From Solobacterium sp. (GTDB lineage Bacteria > Bacillota_I > Bacilli_A > Erysipelotrichales > Erysipelotrichaceae): a stretch of DNA of 64,000 nt. Shown one piece after another: positions 1 through 8,127 of this stretch (position 1 is its first letter; each line of letters begins with the position of its first letter). The stretch spans positions 1 through 64,000 of the forward strand of contig JAFRJJ010000083.1 in the NCBI GenBank assembly GCA_017432325.1, given 5' to 3'. A program made the translations under genes and the position numbers. The notes beneath the pieces are model-generated. The model was not told the DNA's origin and did not search any database. It saw only the letters and a program-made list of their open reading frames with translations.

Positions 1-146
1 GTACATGCGGGTATGTCTATCCTGTGATCAAAGACCTGAGCATCCGTTGGTGGACATGTCCTGCATGCGGGACAGACCATAACAGGGATGTCAATGCGGC
101 GATCAACATCAAACATGAAGGTTTACGGATCTTAGGGATCAAGTAA
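1..146 (+). CDS. tnpB: TnpB (IS200/IS605 OrfB) C-terminus, partial
   Basis: This is the 3' end of an RNA-guided transposon nuclease gene that enters from outside the window. The visible 47 residues contain a zinc-finger half (CPACG, after an earlier Cys-Gly) and the motif DHNRDVNAAINI, which is the RuvC-III region with its catalytic Asp. The reading frame ends at TAA 144-146. In the family, TnpB uses an omega-RNA made from the 3' end of its own gene and the element right end. Whether the gene is intact upstream cannot be seen. The family call is secure from the motif. Confidence 0.85.
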   Translation, partial: TCGYVYPVIKDLSIRWWTCPACGTDHNRDVNAAINIKHEGLRILGIK

Positions 147-345
147 ACAAAAGAAAAAGACTGACCATACGGTGAGGGAACATCGAAATCGGTCAGTCTT
201 ACAAACTCAAGCCTGCGGAGACAGCTATGTCGGGCATTGCCGAAAGCAGTGCAGTTATCTGTCGATGAAGCAGGAAATAAGATTTATGCGGAAATGTATT
301 CAATTACAGCCTGTGACAGAGGCTTTCCGCATAGATTTTTGAAAG
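147..345 (+). ncRNA. Candidate TnpB omega-RNA and element right end
   Basis: The sequence after tnpB carries two perfect inverted repeats: AAGACTGACC (157-166) with GGTCAGTCTT (191-200), and ATGCGGAAA (286-294) with TTTCCGCAT (324-332). Between them, CTCAAGCCTGCGGAG and GATGAAGCAGGAA resemble conserved omega-RNA core sequences downstream of other Firmicutes tnpB genes; that comparison is from memory. The last hairpin would be the right-end recognition structure. The RNA probably begins inside the tnpB tail and ends with a guide taken from the flank just past about 345. The exact right boundary is uncertain. Confidence 0.45.
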
Positions 346-349
346 TGGA

Positions 350-1399
350 TTAGTTAGGTTTTGAGAAAGAGATGGCTGTTGCGCCTGTCTTTGCATCTTC
401 AGCAATAAGGCTGATCGGGGCAACTTCGAAGTGCAGCGTATCGAATGAACCTGTATAACCGCTCTCTGTTGTGAACTCGAGGGTGTAAACATGTTTTCTG
501 GCTGTATAAGCACTTTCTCTTGAACCAAGAACGATGAAGTCTCCATTAGCAAATCCATCAGCAGCGAAGTTGTCGCCTTTGTCATCGGAACCTGTTTCAT
601 ACAGATACAGATCTGTAACCTTTTCACCTGTTACATTGTAGATCGTGTATTCAGATTCAGCATCCGGTGCTGTGAAGGAAATAGCTGTTGCGCCTGTCTT
701 TGCGTCTTCAGCAATCAGGCTGATCGGTGCCTTTTCGAAGTGCAGAGTTTCAAATGCGCCTTCATAGCCGCTTTCTGTTACGAATTCCAGGTGATATGTG
801 TTGTCACCAACTTCAGAAGCAGCTCCTTCCTTTGTAACTGTCAGATTTTTGCCATCTGCCATACCATCGCCGGCAAGGTTTTCACCCTTTTCTGTGCCTT
901 CCTCATAGAGATACAGTTCTTTAACTGCTTCACCTGTCTGGTTGTAGATGACATATTCAGCAGTCAGAGTCGGATCACCGAAAGCGATCTGTGTAGCGCC
1001 TGTCAGAGCGTCTTCAGCAAGAAGACTGATCGGTGCTTCTTCAACATGCAGTGTTTCAAATTTTCCTGTATAACCGGAAGCAGTTGTGAATTCAAGAGTG
1101 AATGATGTATCTGCCGGTACATCTGCTTTTGTGATCTCTACTGATTTAAATTCTCGGAGACCGTTGCCAGCATAGTTTTCACCTTTATCAGAACTGCCGT
1201 TTTCATAAACATACAGATCTGTTACAGTTTCACCGCTGTTGTTCCATACAAGATATACACCTGTGCCTGTTTCTGCAGCTTCTGCTGTAGGTTCAGGCGT
1301 TGCTGTTGCTGCAGGTTCAGGTGTTTTATTTCCTGAGCAGGCACCAAGACTCAGTGCCAGAAATCCTGCTGTTGTGATTTTGAATAAATTGTTTTTCAT
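350..1399 (-). CDS. Lipoprotein with three tandem beta-rich repeats
   Basis: A 349-residue predicted lipoprotein. The start is the ATG at 1399 because AGAAGGAG lies just upstream. The N-terminus is a signal peptide ending in a lipobox (LSLGAC), followed by an Ala/Thr/Pro/Glu linker. Three repeats of about 100 residues follow, each running from a Y-x-(V/I)-W/YN start, through DLYxYExGS.DKG and TLEFTTxSGY, to APISLIAEDAKTGAT. The repeats probably form similar beta domains on the outer face of the membrane. I do not recognise the family, and no enzymatic motif is visible. The stop codon lies within a few bases of the right end of the neighbouring IS element. Confidence 0.8.
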   Translation of the reverse strand: MKNNLFKITTAGFLALSLGACSGNKTPEPAATATPEPTAEAAETGTGVYLVWNNSGETVTDLYVYENGSSDKGENYAGNGLREFKSVEITKADVPADTSFTLEFTTASGYTGKFETLHVEEAPISLLAEDALTGATQIAFGDPTLTAEYVIYNQTGEAVKELYLYEEGTEKGENLAGDGMADGKNLTVTKEGAASEVGDNTYHLEFVTESGYEGAFETLHFEKAPISLIAEDAKTGATAISFTAPDAESEYTIYNVTGEKVTDLYLYETGSDDKGDNFAADGFANGDFIVLGSRESAYTARKHVYTLEFTTESGYTGSFDTLHFEVAPISLIAEDAKTGATAISFSKPN

Positions 1400-1606
1400 A
1401 AAACTCCTTCTGTTTTCCCGGATGTCTTCATTCATATCCGGCAACATACAACATAGCACGTGTCACAATTCATTTCAACTGCACTGCATTTCTGTATCTA
1501 TTGCAAGAAATATGATAAACAAGGCTTCTATTAGATAATTTTTGACATAAAGCACAAGAAAGTCTTGATATATTTTTAATACTATTCTTTATGATTAATT
1601 TCCGCT

Positions 1607-2263
1607 TTATAACAATTCCACCTTTACAGTCATTTTTCCTTTTTTTGCATGTGATGACAGCTTAATATTACCGATCTCACTTAAATGGTGGACATGTATT
1701 CCGCCGCATGGGATGACCGCATCACGGCATTTCCAGTATCTATAATGTGCATCATTTTCATTATCATATGTAATCACTTCAATGTCCTGGGCAAACAGTT
1801 CATTCATATTCCGTTCAACCTGTTCCATATCCACACCGGACACCACAGCATTCGGATATTTATTGTAGGCAAAGGTTTCTTCAATATCAGCTACAAGCGG
1901 GTTTTCGATTTCATGACCGATCTGTTCTTCGATCATCAGGTGCATGATATGGAGACATGTATGCAGTTTCATCTGAAGATAACGGAAATCCCAATCAAGG
2001 ATCAGATGAACCTGCTGTCCAGTCTGCGGATCAGGAATGTCAGTCAGATGCACTGGATCACCATTCTCATCTTTTACGCTTTTCAGCATGTGATATTCTT
2101 TGCCATCTATAACGATCAGGCCGCGGTCACTTTTCTGGCCGCCTCCCTGAGCATAGAAAATCGTATCTGCCAGTCTGATAAATGTACTATCACCTCCATG
2201 CAGAATTTCCGTGATCGTTGTGTCCAGCTCACGACAGTAATTGTCATCGTAATATTTCACCAT
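1607..2263 (-). CDS. AlaX-type alanyl-tRNA editing protein
   Basis: A 218-residue stand-alone editing domain related to the AlaRS editing/C-terminal region. In the family it deacylates Ser- or Gly-mischarged tRNA-Ala in the cytoplasm. Visible signatures are GGGQ (40-43) and the zinc-binding pairs HTCLH (His101, His105) and CGGIH (Cys186, His190). Length fits the medium AlaX-M form. It stands alone between a lipoprotein and a nucleotidyltransferase terminator, so the neighbours say little about its substrate. Confidence 0.88.
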   Translation of the reverse strand: MVKYYDDNYCRELDTTITEILHGGDSTFIRLADTIFYAQGGGQKSDRGLIVIDGKEYHMLKSVKDENGDPVHLTDIPDPQTGQQVHLILDWDFRYLQMKLHTCLHIMHLMIEEQIGHEIENPLVADIEETFAYNKYPNAVVSGVDMEQVERNMNELFAQDIEVITYDNENDAHYRYWKCRDAVIPCGGIHVHHLSEIGNIKLSSHAKKGKMTVKVELL

Positions 2264-2292
2264 ATTGTTTACCTCATCCGCTTTATCATAAC

Positions 2293-2319
2293 AAAAAAGA
2301 CCGGCTTGAGAACCGGTCT
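2293..2319 (-). terminator. Intrinsic terminator of the nucleotidyltransferase gene
   Basis: On the minus strand AGACCGG pairs with CCGGTCT around an 8-base loop and is followed by six T residues. It lies just past the stop of the gene ending at 2330. Confidence 0.85.
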
Positions 2320-2329
2320 GTGCCCCATT

Positions 2330-3235
2330 TTACTCCCAAAGGATATCCGGATAAATCCCTTCATCCTTCATCGCCTGGATCTTAGCAACTACATCAGGTT
2401 TGTCTTCCTTATATGTAACGCCGAACCAGCGGTCTTTACTTGAAAGAACTCTAACCTTGCAGACATTTCTCGCAACAAGATCACCAACAGCTGTCGGAAT
2501 GACGTGTTCGCACTTCATCGGATTTTCCTTTACAGCTTCAGGGAGATACTTTGCAAGAATCTCTCCGCACTCCTCAAAGATCTTAGGTGTGAATCCCCAG
2601 AAGTTCATCGAAACAAGCGCACCGTCTTCCAGTTCGACCCATTCGCCGTCTTTTTCATAAACAGCTTTGTCTCCCTGCTTTGCGATCTTCTGGATCTCAA
2701 CGATATGTGTCAGATACCCATCCTTTGTTTCGCAGACGCCTCTTGTAACAGTACCGTTCTCTGTTAGTGTATTTGTGCACTTATAACCTACCATTGCATA
2801 GTTATCATCGCTGACTTCTTCAGACAGATATTTGTAGATGACCTTATAAGCGTCTTTTCCATAGAAGTCATCCGCATTAATGATTGCAAACGGACCATCT
2901 ACGACATTTCTGCAGGCAAGCAGTGCATGTGTTGTTCCCCAAGGCTTCTCGCGTCCTTCAGGAATGACTACACCTTCCGGAATATCAGTCATATCCTGGT
3001 AAGCAAATGCAACTTCCATTCCCTTGGAAATGCGGTCTGTCAGTGCTTTTCGGAACAGTTCTTCATGTTCACGGCGGATGATCAGAACAACCTTTTCAAA
3101 GCCTGCCTCATGCGCATCAAAAATCGAGAATTCAATAATGGGTTCTCCATGGCTTCCTACGCCATCGATCTGTTTCATTCCGCCATAACGGCTTCCCATG
3201 CCTGCGGCCAGAATAACAAGAACCGGTTTTTTCAT
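2330..3235 (-). CDS. NDP-sugar nucleotidyltransferase family protein
   Basis: A 301-residue nucleotidyltransferase of the NTP_transferase fold. The N-terminus holds the nucleotide-binding loop LAAGMGSRYGGMKQ, and INADDFYGKDAY carries the metal-binding Asp residues. In this family a nucleoside triphosphate and a sugar-1-phosphate yield an NDP-sugar. The sugar cannot be read from the sequence, and no cell-envelope or capsule genes lie next to it. A TATAAT-like element at 3272-3277 (minus strand) and AAAGGAG precede the ATG. It is transcribed alone and ends at a clear terminator. Confidence 0.85.
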   Translation of the reverse strand: MKKPVLVILAAGMGSRYGGMKQIDGVGSHGEPIIEFSIFDAHEAGFEKVVLIIRREHEELFRKALTDRISKGMEVAFAYQDMTDIPEGVVIPEGREKPWGTTHALLACRNVVDGPFAIINADDFYGKDAYKVIYKYLSEEVSDDNYAMVGYKCTNTLTENGTVTRGVCETKDGYLTHIVEIQKIAKQGDKAVYEKDGEWVELEDGALVSMNFWGFTPKIFEECGEILAKYLPEAVKENPMKCEHVIPTAVGDLVARNVCKVRVLSSKDRWFGVTYKEDKPDVVAKIQAMKDEGIYPDILWE

Positions 3236-3280
3236 AAATTATTAATAATACTCCTTTCATTACCTGTATAAATTATACCA

Positions 3281-3308
3281 TTTCAAACATATTTGTTTCG
3301 CTTATAAT
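3281..3308 (+). promoter_or_regulatory. Probable maf promoter
   Basis: TATAAT at 3303-3308 has TTTCAA 16 bases upstream (3281-3286). GCAGGAG follows before the ATG at 3329. The -10 is consensus and the -35 is weak. Confidence 0.5.
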
Positions 3309-3328
3309 ATTGCAGGAGAATAAAAGTT

Positions 3329-3892
3329 ATGAAAAACATAGTACTTGCAAGCCAGTCACCGAGAAGAAAAGAACTGCTGGAGAAAACCGGATGTTCATTT
3401 ATGATCGATGCTGCGGATATTGATGAAACGATTGATCAATCAAAGCCCCTCACAGAAGAGATCAAACGCTTATCCCGCAATAAAGCCGCACATATCCTTC
3501 AGCGGCATCCTGACAGCCTGATTATCGGTTCTGATACCATTGTGACGATCGACGGTAAGGTTCTCGGAAAACCTGCAAACAGAATTGATGCCGCAGGAAT
3601 GCTGAGAAGTCTTTCTGGAAGGACGCACCAGGTTATTACCGGTTTATGCATGCTGAGCAGCCAGAAAGAATACCTGTTTGTCAGTGTTAATGATGTATCT
3701 TTTGCAGAGCTAACAGAAGATGAAATTGAAAAATACGTAAATACCGGCGAACCGATGGATAAAGCCGGAGCTTATGCAATCCAGGGTATTGCTTCAAGAT
3801 ATATTACAGGCATTAACGGTGATTATTACGCAATCATGGGACTGCCTCTTTGTGCAGTATACGAAGAACTCAAAAACATCAGTGAATATTGA
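3329..3892 (+). CDS. maf: Maf family nucleoside triphosphate pyrophosphatase
   Basis: A 187-residue Maf/HAM1-like protein. The N-terminal ASQSPRRKELL, the central SDTIV and the GRTHQVITG segment are characteristic of the family. Maf proteins hydrolyse dTTP, UTP and modified nucleotides to monophosphates and have been linked to septum control. A GCAGGAG site precedes the ATG. The gene's stop codon overlaps the -35 of the downstream tRNA-Thr promoter. Confidence 0.93.
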   Translation: MKNIVLASQSPRRKELLEKTGCSFMIDAADIDETIDQSKPLTEEIKRLSRNKAAHILQRHPDSLIIGSDTIVTIDGKVLGKPANRIDAAGMLRSLSGRTHQVITGLCMLSSQKEYLFVSVNDVSFAELTEDEIEKYVNTGEPMDKAGAYAIQGIASRYITGINGDYYAIMGLPLCAVYEELKNISEY

Positions 3893-3916
3893 TTTTAACT
3901 GTATTTCTGATATGAT
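3889..3916 (+). promoter_or_regulatory. Promoter of tRNA-Thr(GGT)
   Basis: TTGATT (3889-3894) and TATGAT (3911-3916) are 16 bases apart and sit 11 bases before the tRNA. The -35 overlaps the maf stop codon. Confidence 0.6.
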
Positions 3917-3927
3917 ATATGGGCTGA

Positions 3928-4001
3928 GCCGCTTTAGTATAGTGGTAATACGCATCCATGGTAAGGATGAGCGGGCAGTTCAATTCTGCCAAGCGGCACC
4001 A
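3928..4001 (+). tRNA. tRNA-Thr(GGT)
   Basis: The cloverleaf is complete. Acceptor GCCGCTT pairs with AAGCGGC, the D stem is GTAT/ATAC, the anticodon stem CATCC/GGATG encloses ATGGTAA (anticodon GGT), and the T stem is GGCAG/CTGCC. CCA is encoded at 3999-4001. Confidence 0.95.
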
Positions 4002-4008
4002 TGAAGGC

Positions 4009-4034
4009 AAATCCGCATAATTGCGGATTTTTAT
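4009..4034 (+). terminator. Terminator after tRNA-Thr
   Basis: AAATCCGCA (4009-4017) pairs with TGCGGATTT (4022-4030) around TAAT and runs into a T-rich tract. Confidence 0.8.
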
Positions 4035-4213
4035 ATTTGTGACTCTGCATTGACTCTATGTTTTAAAAAATAATAAATCCGGATCAATACATATTATTAT
4101 CTGGCATGTCAAGCATATATCGTCACAGTGGAAATACCGATTTTTAAAGAATTTCGTAATTATTAAGATCACTCAGAATACTAAGAACCATAGGATTACA
4201 CCTGATGGTTTGT

Positions 4214-4219
4214 TATAAT
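4214..4219 (+). promoter_or_regulatory. -10 element upstream of the surface protein gene
   Basis: A consensus TATAAT lies 34 bases before the chosen ATG. No good -35 is visible at normal spacing. The rest of the 4035-4253 gap is AT-rich, with nothing else I can name. Confidence 0.4.
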
Positions 4220-4253
4220 ACTATAAACTGATAAATACATGGAGATGAGTATT

Positions 4254-7200
4254 ATGGAAAAGCATTCCTTTCAATCAATTCTCAGACTCTTCTTGTATTC
4301 CGGCCTGATCCTGGCCTTGGTCCAGTTCAATACGATTCCCGTGTCCGGCGTGGAAGATAGTCCGGAAGAACAATTTTCCGAAATCCACCGTGGAACCGAA
4401 ACAGAGACTTTTGAGGAAACCGCGGTACCAACATCACCTTCTCCGGAAACAGTTCCCACTTCTTCACCGGAAACATTCCCGGAAACAGTTACCGAAGCAA
4501 TTCCCACTTCTTCACCCGAAACATTCCCGGAACCAGCCTCTACAGAAACATCAAAACCTGCTGCATTACAGGAAACAATTACAAATGAAGAAAATCCAAG
4601 CCCCGAACCCGGGGAATTTTCAGTGTATATGGAGGAAGAAATTCCAGAAACAGAGATTGAACAGACACCAGATCCGGCTGTGATTTTTGAAGAACCGGAG
4701 GACAACGAAGAAAGCGAACCGCAGGAACTGTTAATCGAAACTGAAAAAGATTTACTGGATGCCGAAAAAACAGAAGATGAAACAACTGTACAGGATGAAA
4801 ACTCAACCGTTACGATTGGTGAAACAACATTCAGTCCTGAGGATGACGAAACATCATGCTGGTCAAATGGCAGCGGATGGATGAATATAGCGGGGCAGTA
4901 TGTTGCTATGGTGAATTACGATGGCAGCGAGGAATCGATCACTTCAAACACTGATGTTCTGACGCTGGCTGTAGCAGGCATCAACAGAATCGGTGCATTG
5001 ACAGGAAACTGTTCATACCGAATCGTCGGTACCGGTATTGTCCTGATTGACAGCATAGACATCACAGACGGAAACACCATTGCATTGTACACAAACAAAG
5101 CTCTCTATACCGAAGGAAGCGCTGCTGTTTTCCTGAAGCAGGATGACAGTTACCTGCTCATGAACGGCAGTATTACCGGCATTCTTGATGAAGACTATCA
5201 CCTGGATAATATTCATCTCAGAATACCGAAAAACTCCTCCCTGACTCTTAGTGTAATGAGCGTACGTACAGAAGCCTGGACTCCGGAAGGTTCCGAAGAA
5301 CCCGAAATAAATATCACACGTTATACGGAAGATCTGCCAATTGATGTTTGGGATCCAACCCATGCAAATGGGGATGTCGAATTGCAGGATTTTGCATCAA
5401 GACTGGTTTTGGGAAAGAACAGTTCACTTACTGTTGAAGACGGTGCTTCTCTAAAGCTTAATGAGATCGAAAGCTGTTCCAAATATGGGCTTCCACTGAC
5501 TGTTAAAGCCGTGATCGAAATACAGGGTATTCTGAACATCAATGGAACACTGGAAGGCGGTTATCTGGATATCATTGACGGCGGTAAACTAACAGATGTC
5601 AATGAAAACGGTTCCTCAACTCAGGGAGGTATGCTCCTGTCTGCTGAAATCAATCTGAATCCCGGCGGAAACCTTCAGAAAGATCTGCTGCTGAAAAACA
5701 GCAGCCTCTCAATCACCGGAGATCAAAACACTGCTTCCGTAAATATGGAAGACAGTGTTGTCTATATGACAGGAGCAAACATTAACATTCCGGAACTGAA
5801 TGCTGCAGGTAATTCCTATGTGGGTATCGGTCGTTTTCATAAAAACGGTTCTTCAGAGGTTGCTTATCATGAAATAGGCAATATTAATGTCAGGGATGGT
5901 GATACACTGAGTATCGTAGCAAATGAACATGAATATTTAGACGTCGGCATCCGTGTGGATGACTGTTCTCTGACGATCAGCGGTTCTATTACCGGCGGTA
6001 CGGTTTCCGCACTTGCCGGAATCGTCAGATACACAGGAACGAACATGAATAATCTGCCTGCTGTACCGGACGGATATGCTTCCAGAGTATTGTATGTTAA
6101 TGGTACTGATGAGAGCACTTCCACTTTACAGCCTTTAAACATGACAGCACAAGAAAGTATAACCCGTTCAGGACAAGATCAAATTCCAATATCAACGCTC
6201 TCTGTCATTGATTCACTGGTTTCAAATGATATCATGGCCCGTGAATGGTTTGCTTCCGGCTCATTCTTTTATGAGCCTATTACCAGAGTTACTGGTCAGG
6301 AATTTACCTGTGCTTCTTTTTTGGAAACATATGCACCGGATATCAACACTGAGCCTTCAGACGAAAATGAATTCAGTTTTATACCTCCGACGATCGCTGT
6401 TGAAGTTATTGGCAGAGAATTGACTCGTGAGCTTTTCAGTTTCAAAGACTCGAGGACCTTCTTTCTGGATGATGCTATCCTGATCAGGATATTACATATT
6501 ACCAGCCAGGGAGGCCAAGGAGGCAGTTCATCAACAAACACCAATACGTCATTTACCGGAAATGGTCAGATCGGCGTTCTTGATCCTGATTCACTTCAAA
6601 CCGGAAACGGCAAAACCATATATGGAGAACAAAACTCGGAAGAACCTGTTGATCCTGTACCGGTTACTCCTGAACCTGTTGAACCAACACCGAAACCTGT
6701 TGAACCTACTCCGAAACCTGCTGAACCCACCCCGAAACCTGCTGAACCTACCCCGAAACCTGCTGAACCTACTCCGAAACCTGCAAAGCCAGACAATACC
6801 ACAAACAATCATGACAACTACACAGAAGAACCGAACAATACCGTTACAGAATACGCAGCTGTTGATAATTCCAGGATGCAGACAGAAAACAGAGCCAACA
6901 ACTATACACCTCCCATCACATATATAACTAATGATAAACCGCAGCCGGCAGCAGTTACATCCCATACGGTTCAGTTCGAAACCAATGGCGGGCATGAGAT
7001 CAAAACACAAACGATCAATAATGGTTACAAAATCTCAAAGCCAAATGACCCTAAAAAAGAAGGTTTCCTCTTTGATGGATGGTATAAGGACCCAGAATTC
7101 ACCGAACCCTTTGACTTCCAGTCACCTGTAAATGAAGATCTGACTATTTATGCCAAGTGGAAAGAAGAGCCTGAAGAGATGGTTTCTGAAACCATTCAGC

Positions 7201-7313
7201 CCTCTGAACCCGAAAAGAAACCAATAACCTGGGTCTGGATCACTGTTGGAGGACTTGGAGCAGCAGGCGTCGGCACATGTCTGTTTCTCCTCAGAAAAGA
7301 TGAGGAAGAATAA
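4254..7313 (+). CDS. Large membrane-anchored surface protein with InlB-type repeat
   Basis: A 1019-residue predicted cell-surface protein. The ATG at 4254 is preferred over one at 4239 because GGAG (4241-4244) lies upstream of it. A signal peptide covers about residues 1-33. A Ser/Thr/Pro/Glu-rich stalk follows, containing two copies of PTSSPETFPE. The long middle part (about 190-770) is beta-rich and adhesin-like. Then come proline-rich repeats EPTPKPA and an InlB/Flg_new-type domain at about 904-970 (VQFETNGG ... FDGWYKDPEF ... YAKWK). A C-terminal membrane helix and RKDEEE tail close the protein. There is no LPXTG sortase motif, so it is probably held by the membrane helix. Adhesion is inferred. 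Confidence 0.85.
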   Translation: MEKHSFQSILRLFLYSGLILALVQFNTIPVSGVEDSPEEQFSEIHRGTETETFEETAVPTSPSPETVPTSSPETFPETVTEAIPTSSPETFPEPASTETSKPAALQETITNEENPSPEPGEFSVYMEEEIPETEIEQTPDPAVIFEEPEDNEESEPQELLIETEKDLLDAEKTEDETTVQDENSTVTIGETTFSPEDDETSCWSNGSGWMNIAGQYVAMVNYDGSEESITSNTDVLTLAVAGINRIGALTGNCSYRIVGTGIVLIDSIDITDGNTIALYTNKALYTEGSAAVFLKQDDSYLLMNGSITGILDEDYHLDNIHLRIPKNSSLTLSVMSVRTEAWTPEGSEEPEINITRYTEDLPIDVWDPTHANGDVELQDFASRLVLGKNSSLTVEDGASLKLNEIESCSKYGLPLTVKAVIEIQGILNINGTLEGGYLDIIDGGKLTDVNENGSSTQGGMLLSAEINLNPGGNLQKDLLLKNSSLSITGDQNTASVNMEDSVVYMTGANINIPELNAAGNSYVGIGRFHKNGSSEVAYHEIGNINVRDGDTLSIVANEHEYLDVGIRVDDCSLTISGSITGGTVSALAGIVRYTGTNMNNLPAVPDGYASRVLYVNGTDESTSTLQPLNMTAQESITRSGQDQIPISTLSVIDSLVSNDIMAREWFASGSFFYEPITRVTGQEFTCASFLETYAPDINTEPSDENEFSFIPPTIAVEVIGRELTRELFSFKDSRTFFLDDAILIRILHITSQGGQGGSSSTNTNTSFTGNGQIGVLDPDSLQTGNGKTIYGEQNSEEPVDPVPVTPEPVEPTPKPVEPTPKPAEPTPKPAEPTPKPAEPTPKPAKPDNTTNNHDNYTEEPNNTVTEYAAVDNSRMQTENRANNYTPPITYITNDKPQPAAVTSHTVQFETNGGHEIKTQTINNGYKISKPNDPKKEGFLFDGWYKDPEFTEPFDFQSPVNEDLTIYAKWKEEPEEMVSETIQPSEPEKKPITWVWITVGGLGAAGVGTCLFLLRKDEEE
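6681..6785 (+). repeat. 21-bp tandem repeat coding EPTPKP(V/A)
   Basis: Five consecutive 21-bp units encode a proline-rich wall-spanning linker. They differ at only a few positions, mostly third bases, so copy number may vary between strains. Confidence 0.9.
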
Positions 7314-7353
7314 AACATCCGCTTTAATTCGGTAACTCCTGAGCAAAAAAACA

Positions 7354-7397
7354 GATGTAACTCACAGATTAAACAATTTTGTGAATTACATCTTTTT
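7354..7397 (+). terminator. Terminator after the surface protein gene
   Basis: GATGTAACTCACA (7354-7366) pairs with TGTGAATTACATC (7380-7392) with one mismatch, followed by TTTTTC. Confidence 0.75.
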
Positions 7398-7457
7398 CAG
7401 TTATATGTCTAATGATATTTATTCAATGGTTTTGATCAGCTCACCAAAACATTGCTG

Positions 7458-7844
7458 TTATGAACGATAATCTGAAACGAGCGTGCAGCTCTTCAGTGTA
7501 TAAGCAGAGTCCCTGAACACTGCCTGAAACGCATCATCACTTACAGGATTTTTTGCCAGTACATTCGCTTCCTGCTTTCCAAGATCAACTCTTCCCCATA
7601 CTCCCGGCATACTGTTCAGCAGGTTTTCAACGATCCGTGCGCAGTTGCTGCACTTCATATGATCGATTTGAAGAGTATATTTGTATGGATAATGTGATGG
7701 ATCCGTATCCTCGACTTTTTTCACAGAAACAGCTTCTGCAGTACCGCAGCAGGAATTTTTCGCCTTACCGCGAAATTTCTGAACTGTCTGCCAGAATGCA
7801 TATATGATCAGCAGGAACCCTGCTGCAATGATAATCTTATCCAT
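7458..7844 (-). CDS. Membrane-anchored HMA-domain metal-binding protein
   Basis: A 128-residue protein. The N-terminal hydrophobic segment (about 3-20) is followed by a Cys-Cys pair (32-33) and a heavy-metal-associated domain with the motif MKCSNC (Cys65, Cys68). HMA domains bind soft metals such as Cu(I) or Zn(II) and pass them to partners. AAGGAAAGGA precedes the ATG. It follows the feo operon on the same strand but sits behind a strong terminator, so it is either read-through dependent or separately transcribed. The metal is not evident from sequence. Confidence 0.8.
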   Translation of the reverse strand: MDKIIIAAGFLLIIYAFWQTVQKFRGKAKNSCCGTAEAVSVKKVEDTDPSHYPYKYTLQIDHMKCSNCARIVENLLNSMPGVWGRVDLGKQEANVLAKNPVSDDAFQAVFRDSAYTLKSCTLVSDYRS

Positions 7845-7880
7845 TTTTGATCCTTTCCTTCATCAAATAAGGCTGGTTAT

Positions 7881-7905
7881 AAAAGAGGCGGTGTCCGCCT
7901 CTTTT
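7881..7905 (-). terminator. Terminator of the feo operon, overlapping a stop codon
   Basis: AAAAGAGGCGG (7881-7891) and CCGCCTCTTTT (7895-7905) are perfect complements around TGT. The hairpin includes part of the stop codon of the Cys-rich protein and would work in both directions. Confidence 0.9.
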
Positions 7906-8086
7906 ACTGACTTTGTGTTTTGCTGTGATGCATTTTTCTCTTCGGGCTACCGTATTTTGTACATGAATCCGCCAACGGACAGCCAATACATTTAACACCA
8001 CGTCTTTTTTCACGAACAATATATACAACCGCAAGAGAGATTATAACCGCTAGAGCTGCCACAGCAATGAATGTAGCTAAGTTCAT
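7904..8086 (-). CDS. FeoB-associated Cys-rich membrane protein
   Basis: A 60-residue protein with one N-terminal membrane helix (about 4-24), then a short basic stretch and Cys33-x2-Cys36 and Cys42. This architecture is typical of the small Cys-rich partners encoded after feoB in Firmicutes, often treated as FeoC-like or FeoB-associated. The cysteines could bind iron or an Fe-S cluster on the cytoplasmic side; that role is inferred. It is the third gene of the feo operon, 41 bases after feoB. Confidence 0.85.
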   Translation of the reverse strand: MNLATFIAVAALAVIISLAVVYIVREKRRGVKCIGCPLADSCTKYGSPKRKMHHSKTQSQ

Positions 8087-8127
8087 ACAAGTCTCCCTCC
8101 TGATACATTATACCTTTTTTCAGCGAA

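Noticed and set aside
6591..7010. Frames antisense to the proline-rich repeat
   Set aside because: The repeat composition opens several frames; only the plus-strand frame continues as a signal-peptide-bearing protein.
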